Positions 1 through 9,700 of a stretch of 60,755 nucleotides of DNA are shown piece after piece. A model generated the notes under the pieces. That model was not told the origin of the DNA and made no database searches. It was given only the letters and a program-made list of their open reading frames with translations. Every line of letters starts with the position of its first letter. Within the stretch, counting starts at the first letter, position 1. Source of the DNA: Verrucomicrobiales bacterium (GTDB taxonomy: Bacteria > Verrucomicrobiota > Verrucomicrobiia > Verrucomicrobiales > DEV007); NCBI GenBank assembly GCA_029233965.1, contig JARGOP010000026.1:1-60755 (forward strand). Direction: 5' to 3'. Both the position numbers and the translations under genes were made by a program.

Positions 1-44
1 TTCCCTCTCTGGTCCACATGGGAACGCTGAGGGCCGACATTTAT

Positions 45-71
45 TGTAGACGTATCTTTCATACGCCTACA
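45..71. repeat. Imperfect inverted repeat, 11-bp arms
   Basis: Arms at 45-55 and 61-71 pair at 10 of 11 positions around a 5-nt loop. It sits downstream of the orphan minus-strand gene at 142-843. No clear T-tract follows on either strand, so an intrinsic terminator is not proven. Function unknown. Confidence 0.5.
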
Positions 72-92
72 GTTTCGACCAAAAACTGATTT

Positions 93-131
93 CACGTGTT
101 CACCACTTTCACTGAGAAACGTGAACACGTG
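93..131. repeat. Perfect 11-bp inverted repeat
   Basis: CACGTGTTCAC at 93-103 is matched exactly by its reverse complement GTGAACACGTG at 121-131, with a 17-nt loop. It begins about 10 nt past the stop codon of the minus-strand gene at 142-843. It could form a transcript-end hairpin or be a protein or recombinase site. No T-run follows on the minus strand, which weakens the terminator reading. Confidence 0.6.
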
Positions 132-141
132 GACTGCTCGT

Positions 142-843
142 CTAAACGGAGTAGCCCGTTCGTGCAGAGGAGGCGTTCGGAATCCGGTCGCTCAACCCAG
201 TTTTTTCAAGAACCTTTGAGAACTGGGTTTTGCTGATTTCGTTTCCTCCAGTAACTTCATTGAGCTTCTTTAGAAGGCTTCTCTTATAAAGCGGGCCATC
301 CCGATTCTCGTCCCACTGGTGAGCGATGAATAGAGTTCGAAATGCTCTACCCTCCCCGACCGCGCAATCGCTACTTTCAATCCGCGCTTTTCGGAGGAAT
401 TCTGAGGCTCCCTCGATCAACGCAAAAAGGTCCCCGAATCCCTCACCGTTATGGTGCATTCTTCGAAACAAGCGGCAGAAGCCCAGTTCAGCCCGTTTGA
501 GGATTGGCTCCGTAAATCCGCCCTCTTCAGCGTATGGGTTCTCTACGAATCCCGGGTCCAGAACCTGGCAGATTCGAATGAAAATCGGGAAATATTCGCC
601 CCTGGCCAGTTTAGGGATCTCGCGCTCAAAAAGAACTTTTTCGATGTAAGCCTTGAGTCGTATTGGCTCCACCTCCTCCTTGTAGAATCTTTCCAGCACT
701 TCTCTGAGCTTTTCGGGTGGAGTCTCCTTCAGAAGGTATTCGTTTCTTTCCAAAACGCGGGCGGCAGATGGAACGCCGTGATAATCCCGAATGAATACCG
801 CGAGTTCCGGAGGACAAATCTGGGAATCGGACTCTGATTTCAT
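142..843 (-). CDS. Hypothetical protein, 233 aa, unrecognised
   Basis: An open frame of 233 codons starting at ATG 843. I recognise no family. The product is soluble-looking and rich in charged residues, with no signal peptide or membrane segment. The middle (about residues 60-150) is a helix-like mix of hydrophobic and charged residues. Base composition is visibly more AT-rich than the rest of the window. It stands alone, flanked by inverted repeats and by the 3' end of tRNA-Asn, and has no operon partner here. That setting suggests accessory DNA, but no integrase or toxin-antitoxin partner is visible. It is called because the frame is long and uninterrupted; overlapping plus-strand frames are shorter. 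Confidence 0.65.
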   Translation of the reverse strand: MKSESDSQICPPELAVFIRDYHGVPSAARVLERNEYLLKETPPEKLREVLERFYKEEVEPIRLKAYIEKVLFEREIPKLARGEYFPIFIRICQVLDPGFVENPYAEEGGFTEPILKRAELGFCRLFRRMHHNGEGFGDLFALIEGASEFLRKARIESSDCAVGEGRAFRTLFIAHQWDENRDGPLYKRSLLKKLNEVTGGNEISKTQFSKVLEKTGLSDRIPNASSARTGYSV

Positions 844-913
844 GCCCCACTTAATGGGAGAAGTGAGCTAAAATAAAATGGAGAACCGGAAAAATCGGGA
901 GCTTCTTATAGTT

Positions 914-935
914 GTCACTGCCTGTTGTCAGTGAC
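914..935. repeat. 7-bp inverted repeat downstream of tRNA-Asn
   Basis: GTCACTG (914-920) and CAGTGAC (929-935) are perfect complements around an 8-nt loop. The hairpin lies about 45 nt past the 3' end of the minus-strand tRNA-Asn and could help end its transcript. No T-tract follows it on the minus strand. Confidence 0.4.
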
Positions 936-978
936 CCAAAACGAGCCGATCGAACTTTTGTAACTCGTTGTGCCTCAA

Positions 979-1053
979 TGGCTCCTCCGGTTGGGTTCGA
1001 ACCAACGACCTAGTGGTTAACAGCCACCCGCTCTACCGCTGAGCTACAGAGGA
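979..1053 (-). tRNA. tRNA-Asn (anticodon GTT)
   Basis: The minus strand folds into a full cloverleaf. The acceptor stem TCCTCTG pairs with CGGAGGA, the D stem is GCTC/GAGC, the anticodon stem is GGTGG/CCACT with loop CTGTTAA (anticodon GTT), and the T arm carries GGTTCGAACC. The 3' CCA is encoded (979-981). The 3' end points toward the AT-rich left edge of the window, the orientation used by many tRNA-targeting integrative elements. Confidence 0.96.
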
Positions 1054-1229
1054 ATTTGAATTTCGCCCTTTCCGGAGGTGCTTTGCGACACTCCGGCGAG
1101 GGGACGGCGAACTTGCGCGACCACGGGGTGGTTTTCAAGAGGAAAATGGGGAAAAATTGACAAAAGCGTAAGATTTCCCTCCGGAACGGAGTCCTTCTTT
1201 GCAACCCTGCACTCCCTGCTCCCAACCCC

Positions 1230-1784
1230 ATGGTTTCCCCGGTGAAAAACTCTGACTCCCCCGAGCGTGACTCGTCCCACTTTGCTGACCTCATGGCCGG
1301 GAACCAGCCTCGCCTTGCCGGTTACATCCGGGCGCTGATTGGCGATGATCAGGCGGCGAAAGATGTGTTGCAGGAGACCAACGTGACCCTGTTGAAAAAA
1401 TCGCGGGATTTCACGGTCGGCACGAACTTCATGGCCTGGGCCTTTCGGATTGCCTATTTCGAAGTGCTGACCTGGAGACGCAGCCGCGGCAGAGACCGGC
1501 TCTCTTTCAACAACGAGATCGTCGAATCTCTCGCAGAAACGATCGAAGAAATTTCGCCCGAATACGAAGACCGTCTCGCGGCCTTGCGAAACTGCCTCCC
1601 CCTGCTCCCGGAACGACAACGGGAGATCGTGGAACGACGCTACCTCAGGGCGGAGTCCGTGCAGGAGATTGCGAAAGACCTCGGATTCAAGGCCAACGCC
1701 GCCTCCCAGCTGCTTTTCCGCGCCCGTCTCAATTTGCTCAAGTGCATCAATCAATCCACTCTGTCCTCTGAAAGTCTCTCATGA
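1230..1784 (+). CDS. ECF sigma-70 factor, Rhodopirellula/Verrucomicrobium family
   Basis: An ECF-type sigma factor of 184 aa. Region 2 (about residues 17-85) carries the helix ending in WAFRIAYFEVLTWRR, typical of the planctomycete/verrucomicrobial sigma family. Region 4 (about 117-172) has the helix-turn-helix PERQREIVERRY...VQEIAKDLG. Regions 1.1 and 3 are absent, as expected for ECF factors. Its stop overlaps the start of the next gene (ATGA at 1781-1784), so the two are translationally coupled. The partner begins with an anti-sigma-like cytoplasmic domain and then crosses the membrane, so it probably controls this sigma factor. Target promoters are unknown. The ATG at 1230 is the first in frame after the tRNA region. 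Confidence 0.93.
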   Translation: MVSPVKNSDSPERDSSHFADLMAGNQPRLAGYIRALIGDDQAAKDVLQETNVTLLKKSRDFTVGTNFMAWAFRIAYFEVLTWRRSRGRDRLSFNNEIVESLAETIEEISPEYEDRLAALRNCLPLLPERQREIVERRYLRAESVQEIAKDLGFKANAASQLLFRARLNLLKCINQSTLSSESLS

Positions 1785-4700
1785 ACTCCCCTTTTGATTC
1801 CCATCCGGATCTGGAAGCGCTCATCAACCGGTTCCTCGAAGATCAGTTGTCACCCGCCGGGTTTGAAAGACTCTCGGAACTTCTCGTCGAGTCTCCTGCG
1901 GCGCGAACCGCGTTTGTCCAGCTCTGCGAACTCAACGCGATGCTTGATTCAGAATCCACGATTCAGGCCGCGATGGCCGAGGATTGGCTTCCGGAGAATG
2001 TCGTTTCACTCCGCGAAGGGGAACCGGTCGGACTCTCCGGAGAGTCCTGCGGGAAACGATCTCCGGCAGTCCTGATGTGGACCGCTGTTGCTGTCCTTGC
2101 CCTGGGTTTCGCCGCCTGGTGGCTTTCCCCGCAGTCGCCTGAGGCAGTTCCCGCTTCCGATTTTGTGGAGATTGTCCCGGAGGAGCCGAGAATACCTGTC
2201 GCGCAGATCTCCGATGAATCCGATCCTGAAACCCAATACGAAAGGGCGGTTCTTGCCTCATTGGGGTCAGGTTCCCAGCAGCGCCCTCCGACGAATTTTT
2301 CGGTCGAGCCCTCTCTCGCGGATGATGAAATCTCCTACAATCGTCACATTCGCCCCATTCTGTCGGACAACTGTTTTTCGTGTCACGGTCCGGATGAGCA
2401 CGGGCGCAAAGCCGACTTGAGACTCGACACTTTTGAGGGAGCGACGAATCCGGAACTTGCCTCCGTCGTTCCGGGTGATCCAAGTGCGAGTGAGTTGGTG
2501 GCGAGGATTCTCTCCAGGGACGAAGACGACATCATGCCTCCGCCGGAGTCTCACAAGACGCTCACTCCCGCGCAAATTGACCTGCTTACGCGGTGGGTTG
2601 AATCGGGTGCGGAATACGAAGAGCACTGGGCATTTCTTCCGGTGAAGAAGGATGAAACGGGGAAGGCGGACATCGATTCCATCGTTTCAAAAGAACTCGA
2701 GAGAAACGGACTGGTACGCTCCCCCGGAGCGCGGCCCGAAATCCTGGCGCGGCGTCTCTTTCTCGATCTGACCGGACTCCCTCCCTCACCTCGGGAAATC
2801 GAATCCTTTGTCACGAGCGACGATCCCGACGCCTATGCAAAACTCGTCGATGAACTTCTCGATCGGACTGCCTTCGGCGAACACCGCGCCCGCTACTGGC
2901 TCGATGCGGCCCGTTATGCCGACACCCATGGCCTCCACCTCGACAACTACCGCGAGATGTGGCCCTACCGTGACTGGGTCATTCAGGCTTTTAACGAAAA
3001 CAAGCCCTTCGACGAGTTCACAATCGAGCAGATCGCGGGTGACCTTCTCCCCGGCGCAACGCCGGATCAACAAATTGCGACCGGATTCAATCGCTGCAAT
3101 GTCACAACCTCGGAAGGCGGGGCGATTGAGGAGGAATTTCTCGTCCGCTACGCAGTCGACCGGGTCGCGACGACATCGACGGTCTGGATGGGTCTGACGA
3201 CGGGATGCGCGCAGTGTCACGATCACAAATTTGACCCGATCACGATGAAGGATTTTTACAGTCTCTTCGCGTTTTTCAACAACACGACCCAGCCGGGGAT
3301 GGATGGAAACGCGAAGGACTCACCGCCGGTGATCCGGATTTACCCAACCCACGATGACGAAGAGCGGGCCGCGACACTTCAGCAGCAGATCACCGCAAAG
3401 CAGAAGGAAGCCAACGCTCTGCTTGCCGCTGCCGATATCACGGAACTGACTGTCGCGGGAGTTCGCCCCGACCTCGCCTTTGCCGCAGGCAAATCGATGG
3501 AAGAGAAAAGAGCGGGAGACTTCCAAAAAGAAAAACCCTTCACGATTTCATTCCGCTACAAGCTTCCCGACACTGCATCCCGGGTCCCGCTTCTGAGCCG
3601 GGTCGATCCGGAGAATTCGAATCGCGGATGGCGCGTCTACTGGGAAGACAAAAGCGTTTTCATCGAGCTGATTGAAGCCGACCCTAACAAGCGCCTGAAA
3701 ACCGGCCTGACCCGCCGGGTCAACCAGGGCTCGGGAGGACACTTTGCGATCACCTACGATGGTTCCGGGGCCTCGGACGGCATCCGTCTTTTCATGAACG
3801 GAACTTTGATCAGCAGCCGGTTTCAGAACAGCTGGCTCGATACGATGGAGGGCGACTTCTCGCTTGAAGGCGCTCCTGTTACTGTCGCCGGTGCCGTCGA
3901 GGGAAGTGAAGAGAAAGCCGTCATTACCGAGCTGATTCTCGACGACCGGCTCTTCAATGACCGTGAAATCAAACTGCTTTCCGATATTCCGGCACTTCTG
4001 AAGATTGAAAAGACTCCCCCGGAGAAGCGGAAAGAAGCAGAGTCGAAAGACCTTCGGGAGTTTCTTGCCGGTCACAGTGACGGTCCCTACCGGGAAAGCC
4101 TGATCGCTCTCGGTGAACTTCGGACTGAGCTGCAGCAGATTGAGTCCGTTTCCCCCACGACGCTGGTCATGGCGGAAAAGGAAGATACGATGCCGACCGC
4201 GAATCTTCTTCTCCGCGGTGAGTATGACCAGAAAGGTGACGAAGTTCAGGCCGCCTTTCCCGCCTTTCTCCCCGCGCTCGATGAGTCCCTTCCCAAAAAC
4301 CGGCTCGGTCTCGCGAAGTGGCTCGTGCACCCCGACCACCCGCTCACCGCACGGGTGACGGTGAATCGCATCTGGCAGGAGATGTTCGGAACCGGTCTCG
4401 TGAAAACCTCGGAGGATTTCGGAACCCAGGGAGAGAATCCCAGTCACCCGGAACTGCTCGATTTCCTTGCCGCCAGCTTTGTCGAAAGTGGCTGGGATGT
4501 GAAGGCGCTCTATCGCCGGATCGTTCTCTCCGACACCTACCGGCAGTCCTCGGCGATTCCGGAAGGCATGACTAAACGCGACCCGGAGAACCGCCTCCTT
4601 GCGAGAGGACCCCGGTTCCGCCTCGACGCCGAAGTAATCCGGGATCAGGCCCTGCATGCCAGCGGTCTCCTCGACGAGACTCCGGGCGGCGAGGCGGTAC

Positions 4701-5263
4701 GCCCCTACCAACCGGCCGGGATCTGGGAAACGGTGGGCTACAGCAACTCGAACACCCAGACGTTCTTTCAGGACTACGGTTCAAAAGCAGAGAGTCGCCG
4801 CTCTATCTACACCTTCTGGAAGCGGACCGCTCATTCCCCCACCCTGGCGATCTTTGATGCTCCGAACCGCGAAATTTGCATCATGCGCCGTGAGCGGACG
4901 AACACGCCCTTGCAGGCGCTCGTGATGATGAATGACCCGCAGTTTGTTCGCGCGGCACGCTATCTCGCGAAGCGGGTTCTCGAGGAAGCGCAGGATCGCG
5001 ACGAGAGATTTGATCTCATCGCCACCCTCCTCCGGGGGCATCCTCTTACCGCCGGGGAGCGCCAGGTCGTGACCAACTCTTTCGATCAATTCCGCAACAT
5101 CTACGAAAGCGACGAGGCAGCGGCGGCACTTCTCCTCGTCGATGAATCCAACCCCGCTTTTTCGATCCCGGCCGAAGAGGTGGGCTCGGTGCCGGAGTTT
5201 GCCGCCTACACTATGGTGGCCAACCAACTCCTGAATCTCGACGAATCCCTGAACAAAAACTAG
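1781..5263 (+). CDS. Anti-sigma-like N-terminus fused to PSCyt1/DUF1549/LamG/DUF1553 protein
   Basis: A protein of 1160 aa. Residues 1-65 form an anti-sigma/FecR-like helical module. One membrane span lies at about 95-115 (start [10 protein letters not shown]). The rest should be periplasmic: a planctomycete cytochrome C domain with haem motif CFSCH at 198-202, DUF1549 from about 295 to 500 including a second CxxCH (CAQCH, about 476-480), a LamG/concanavalin-like insert at about 560-730, and DUF1553 from about 830 to 1110. Such proteins accompany DUF1501 proteins and are thought to act in oxidative polysaccharide breakdown; the reaction is unproven. Coupling to the upstream ECF sigma factor and the anti-sigma-like head suggest the enzyme itself is the membrane sensor. 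Domain limits are read by eye. Confidence 0.88.
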   Translation: MNSPFDSHPDLEALINRFLEDQLSPAGFERLSELLVESPAARTAFVQLCELNAMLDSESTIQAAMAEDWLPENVVSLREGEPVGLSGESCGKRSPAVLMWTAVAVLALGFAAWWLSPQSPEAVPASDFVEIVPEEPRIPVAQISDESDPETQYERAVLASLGSGSQQRPPTNFSVEPSLADDEISYNRHIRPILSDNCFSCHGPDEHGRKADLRLDTFEGATNPELASVVPGDPSASELVARILSRDEDDIMPPPESHKTLTPAQIDLLTRWVESGAEYEEHWAFLPVKKDETGKADIDSIVSKELERNGLVRSPGARPEILARRLFLDLTGLPPSPREIESFVTSDDPDAYAKLVDELLDRTAFGEHRARYWLDAARYADTHGLHLDNYREMWPYRDWVIQAFNENKPFDEFTIEQIAGDLLPGATPDQQIATGFNRCNVTTSEGGAIEEEFLVRYAVDRVATTSTVWMGLTTGCAQCHDHKFDPITMKDFYSLFAFFNNTTQPGMDGNAKDSPPVIRIYPTHDDEERAATLQQQITAKQKEANALLAAADITELTVAGVRPDLAFAAGKSMEEKRAGDFQKEKPFTISFRYKLPDTASRVPLLSRVDPENSNRGWRVYWEDKSVFIELIEADPNKRLKTGLTRRVNQGSGGHFAITYDGSGASDGIRLFMNGTLISSRFQNSWLDTMEGDFSLEGAPVTVAGAVEGSEEKAVITELILDDRLFNDREIKLLSDIPALLKIEKTPPEKRKEAESKDLREFLAGHSDGPYRESLIALGELRTELQQIESVSPTTLVMAEKEDTMPTANLLLRGEYDQKGDEVQAAFPAFLPALDESLPKNRLGLAKWLVHPDHPLTARVTVNRIWQEMFGTGLVKTSEDFGTQGENPSHPELLDFLAASFVESGWDVKALYRRIVLSDTYRQSSAIPEGMTKRDPENRLLARGPRFRLDAEVIRDQALHASGLLDETPGGEAVRPYQPAGIWETVGYSNSNTQTFFQDYGSKAESRRSIYTFWKRTAHSPTLAIFDAPNREICIMRRERTNTPLQALVMMNDPQFVRAARYLAKRVLEEAQDRDERFDLIATLLRGHPLTAGERQVVTNSFDQFRNIYESDEAAAALLLVDESNPAFSIPAEEVGSVPEFAAYTMVANQLLNLDESLNKN

Positions 5264-5282
5264 ACCTCGACCCGGATTTCCC

Positions 5283-6734
5283 ATGAATACGCTCAACGAC
5301 TATCTCACCTCCGAAACACGACGCCAGTTTTTCGGCAAAACGGCGGCAGGACTCGGCGGAGCTGCTCTTTCCTCCCTGCTCGGCTCCGACATCGCTAATG
5401 CCGCCGGAGCCGGAATGGCCGGCCAGCGCTTTCATCATGCCCCGAGAGCGAAGCGCGCCATTTATCTATTTATGTCAGGAGCGCCTTCCCAGATCGACCT
5501 CTGGGATCACAAGCCGAAGATGAAGGAATGGTTCGACAAGGACCTGCCTGACGAAATTCGCGACGGTCAGCGCCTCACGACGATGACATCGAAGCAGGCG
5601 CGTTTTCCGATCGCCCCATCGATTTACGAGTTTGAAAAGCACGGCCAATGCGGAACCGAAGTCAGCGAACTGCTCCCTCACACAGCCAAAATGGTGGATG
5701 ATATTGCGGTGATTCGCAGCATGTGGACCGAGGCGATCAACCACGACCCCGCGATCACCTATATCCAGACCGGCAACCAGATCCCCGGCCACCCGAGCCT
5801 TGGCGCCTGGCTCAGCTATGGCCTCGGGAGTGAGAACGAGAACCTGCCCTCCTTTGTCGTTCTGAATTCCAAGTGGTCTGCGAAGCGGGATGCCCAGGCG
5901 CTTTATCAGCGGCTTTGGGGAGCGGGTTTCCTTCCCTCGAAGCACCAGGGTGTCGCCCTGCGTTCGCAGGGTGATCCGGTTCTTTATCTCTCCGACCCCC
6001 GGGGGGTGAATCGCGATGTGAGACGCTCCATGCTCGACGGGCTCAGCCAGCTGAATCAAAAGCACTTTGAGGAGGTCGGAGACCCTGAGACCAACGCGCG
6101 CATCGCCCAGTATGAGATGGCTTTCCGGATGCAGTCCTCGGTGCCGGACCTGACGGATCTTTCCTCCGAGCCGAAACACATTCTCGACATGTATGGTCCT
6201 GACGTTCACACGCCGGGGACTTTTGCCTACAACTGTCTCCTCGCCCGCCGCATGGCCGAGCGCGGGGTTCGTTTCAGCCAGATCTTTCACCGCGGCTGGG
6301 ATCAGCACGGCAACCTCACCGGCGACCTTCCTCTCCAATGCGGCGATGTCGATCAGCCGAGTTGGGCGCTCGTTCAGGATCTGAAGATGCGGGGAATGCT
6401 CGACGACACCCTCGTGGTCTGGGGCGGTGAATTCGGAAGAACGATCTACAGCCAGGGTCGGCTCACCGAAACGAACTACGGTCGCGACCACCACCCGCGC
6501 TGCTTCAGCGTCTGGATGGCCGGTGCCGGAGTCAAAGGCGGCACAGTCCATGGAACGACGGATGACTTCTGCTACAACATCGTCGACAAGCCGGTCCACA
6601 TCCGTGATCTCAATGCAACGATCCTGCATCTCCTCGGAATCAATCACGAGCGCCTCACCCTGAAGCACCAGGGTCTCGATGTCCGTCTCACCGGTGTCGA
6701 GAAGGCCCATGTCGTGAACGATATTTTGAGCTGA
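5283..6734 (+). CDS. DUF1501 domain protein, Tat-exported
   Basis: A protein of 483 aa of the DUF1501 family, related in fold to alkaline phosphatases and sulfatases. The N terminus has a twin-arginine signal (RRQFFGK, arginines 13-14) followed by a hydrophobic Gly/Ala stretch, so it is probably exported folded. The motifs [28 protein letters not shown] and WGGEFGRT are characteristic of the family. It starts 19 nt after the PSCyt1/DUF1553 gene, the usual pairing in planctomycetes and verrucomicrobia, so the two products probably work together on an extracellular polymer. Exact activity is not known. Confidence 0.93.
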   Translation: MNTLNDYLTSETRRQFFGKTAAGLGGAALSSLLGSDIANAAGAGMAGQRFHHAPRAKRAIYLFMSGAPSQIDLWDHKPKMKEWFDKDLPDEIRDGQRLTTMTSKQARFPIAPSIYEFEKHGQCGTEVSELLPHTAKMVDDIAVIRSMWTEAINHDPAITYIQTGNQIPGHPSLGAWLSYGLGSENENLPSFVVLNSKWSAKRDAQALYQRLWGAGFLPSKHQGVALRSQGDPVLYLSDPRGVNRDVRRSMLDGLSQLNQKHFEEVGDPETNARIAQYEMAFRMQSSVPDLTDLSSEPKHILDMYGPDVHTPGTFAYNCLLARRMAERGVRFSQIFHRGWDQHGNLTGDLPLQCGDVDQPSWALVQDLKMRGMLDDTLVVWGGEFGRTIYSQGRLTETNYGRDHHPRCFSVWMAGAGVKGGTVHGTTDDFCYNIVDKPVHIRDLNATILHLLGINHERLTLKHQGLDVRLTGVEKAHVVNDILS

Positions 6735-6747
6735 TCAACCGTTGATC
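6733..6747. repeat. 15-bp palindrome overlapping the DUF1501 stop codon
   Basis: GATCAAC and GTTGATC flank a single C. The left arm overlaps the TGA stop of the DUF1501 gene (6732-6734), and the 5-oxoprolinase start is 30 nt downstream. It may be chance, an operator for the following gene, or a weak RNA stem. No T-tract follows. Confidence 0.3.
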
Positions 6748-6776
6748 CCGGGGCGCAGAACGGCCAACTTACGGGC

Positions 6777-9700
6777 ATGTTCAAACTTCGGGTCGATACG
6801 GGCGGCACATTTACCGATTGCTGGGGGCTTGCCGATGGCGAAACGACCCCGCGTCTCGCCAAAGTCCTGTCCTCCGGTCGCCTTCGTGTTCCGGTGGAGA
6901 AATGGCTGAGTCCGAACACCCTCGAGATTGAGGTTCCTCCTTCGTGGCAGATCAAAGACGCCTTTTTCACGGGGTATAAACTCGGCACCGCAGAGGAGTC
7001 GGCGCTGGTCCTTTCCTTCGATGCGGAAAGGCGAAGAATCACCCTGTCCCGCGACCTTCCTCCCGCCGCTTCGGTCGATCTTTTCACCCGCGAAGAAGCG
7101 CCTGTCCTCGGCGCGCGCCTCCTCACCGGGACGTCGCTCGACGAAGACTTCCCTGCCCTGGATTTCCGACTCGCAACAACTCGCGGAACCAATGCCCTCC
7201 TCGAACGGAAAGGAGCAAAGGTAGCCTTTTTCACGACCGAGGGGTTTGCCGATCTTCTCACGATCCGGGATCAGCGCCGGCCCGATCTTTTCGCATTACA
7301 ACACGAGCGTCCCCGACCGCTCTACACCGCAGTCGAAGAAATCCCGGGACGTCTCGATGCCGGTGGCCGGGAACTCGAGCCGTTGGAACTCGATGAAGCC
7401 TTCGACGACCGGGCCCGCACCCTCCTCGACTCGGGAATCGAGGTCGCCGCCGTGGCGCTCCTGCACAGCTATCACAATCCGGCTCATGAGGAGGCGGTAA
7501 AGAGTCGGCTCCTCGGTCTCGGATTCTCCCATGTCTCGACCAGTGCGGATCTCGCGCCCCTCATCAAGCTGCTCCCCCGCGCCGAAACCTGCGTCGCGAA
7601 TGCTTATCTGCAGCCGGTGATGCAGAGCTTCCTCGATCATATCGCCGGACGGATGGGAGACGAAGGTCAGCTTCTCACGATGACGTCGGCGGGAGGTCTT
7701 GAGCCGATCACGACCTATTGCCCTAAGGACTCGCTCCTCTCCGGACCGGCAGGTGGCGTCTCCGGGGCGGCCGCGATTGCCGAATCCCTCGGCTTCCAGC
7801 GCATCCTCACCTTCGACATGGGCGGCACGAGCACCGACGTCGCGCGCTACGATGGAAATTTCCAGTATCGCTTCGAACAGCTCGTGGGCGACGCACATCT
7901 TCTTTCCCCCGCCCTGAAAATTGAAACCGTCGCTGCCGGTGGAGGATCCATTTGCCAATGGAAAAACGGAGGCTTGTTAGTAGGCCCGGAATCCGCAGGT
8001 GCCGATCCCGGACCGGCCTGCTATGGGCGCGGAGGCCCGCTCACGGTGACAGATGTGAACCTCCTCCTGGGACGTATCGATCCCGATAATTTCGGAATCC
8101 CCCTGACGCGGGAAAACCTCGAAGCAGCGGGAAAGGCCGCTCTGCAACTTCAGGAGGCCGCCGGAATCGAATCGACAATTCTCGACCGCTCATTTCTCCA
8201 TGGTTTGCTCGACATCGCGATCGAACAGATGGCCGACGCGATCCGGTCCATTTCCATCCGCGACGGCGCCGACCCGTCGGAATACGCCCTCCTCGCGTTC
8301 GGCGGCGCCGGCCCGCTCCATGCCTGCGACATCGCCGGGCGTCTCGATATTGATACCGTCATCATTCCCGCAGAGGCAGGACTCCTCAGCGCCTACGGCC
8401 TGGATTGTGCCAGCGTCGAGCGCTTTGCGGAGACTCAGATGAACCGGGAAACCGGCGACCCCGTACTGGAGCGCCTCTTTTCGGAAATCGAGACAGAAGC
8501 CCTCGACGCCCTTCGCGCGACCGGCTTCGAGGGAAGCATCACGCAACGCCTTGCCGAGCTGAGACTCGTCGGGCAGGACGCCACCCTTTCGATCCGGTTG
8601 GAAAAGGATCGTTCCCTCGATGAGTTGTTCACCGATGAATATCGGTCCACTTTCGGCTACGACCCGCCAACGGACCGTGCTGTCGAAGTGGTCAGTTACC
8701 GGGCCGTGGCCGGGACGGCGCGCCGGACCGGCTCCGCTTCCCTGCCCGGGCCGGAAGACTCAACAGGGTTCAGTCCGGCACCGAGCCCTGTTCCATGGAT
8801 CGACCGGAGTGCCCTGAAACCGGGCCACACCGTCAAGGGAACTGTCGTGATCCAGGACCCTTACAGCACGTTCTTCCTCAAGGAAGCATGGGAGACAACG
8901 GTCGCGGAAAACGGATCCCTCGTCGCGAAGCGGAATGCGGTCACGACGACGAACCAGCCGGAACGACCTCCCCAGATCGTGCAGGAACTGTTCCGCCATC
9001 GCTTCGATCAAATGGTCATAGAAATGGGAACCATGCTCCAACGCTCCGCAATTTCGACGAACGTGAAGGAGCGGGCCGACTTTTCCTGCGCCCTTCTCAA
9101 CGGCAACGGGGAACTGATCACGAGCGCACCTCACATTCCGGTGCACCTTGGTGCTTTGGGTGTTTGTGTCAGGATAGTGAACGAAGCCATCGAGATGGGG
9201 CCCGGCGACACCATCGTGACCAATCATCCCGCGGTGGGCGGCTCACACCTTCCCGACGTGACTCTCATCACCCCGGTTTTCACCGCAGGGATCGACAAGC
9301 CAGTCGCGTTCATTGCGAACCGGGCCCATCATGCCGAAATCGGGGGCATCACTCCCGGCTCGATGCCGCCGCATGCGAAATCGCTCGCGGAGGAAGGCGT
9401 CGTGATCCCACCGACTCACCTCATGCGCGCCCACGAATCATGCTTTGATCAGGTCAGTGAGCTCTTGACCTCCGGCCCCTATCCGACGCGCAATTTGAAG
9501 GACAACCTCGCCGATCTCAATGCCCAACTCGCCGCGAACCGTCGCGGGGCGGCGCTCCTCGGGCAAATGATCACGGACAACGGTCCCGGCGAAGTGGACG
9601 CCCAAATGCAGCACTTGAAAGATCGCAGTCGGGAGGCGTTTGCAGCCCGGCTTGAGAAGGCGACAATCCCGAATGCCACGGCGACGGAACGACTCGACGA

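Noticed and set aside
93-131. The CACGTG-containing inverted repeat as a parS site for ParA
   Set aside because: It matches only half of the consensus TGTTTCACGTGAAACA, and the ParA gene is 32 kb away.
326-837. Plus-strand frames overlapping the orphan gene at the left edge
   Set aside because: They are shorter, have Arg/Ser-rich low-complexity products and lie opposite the single long minus-strand frame, so they look like shadows.
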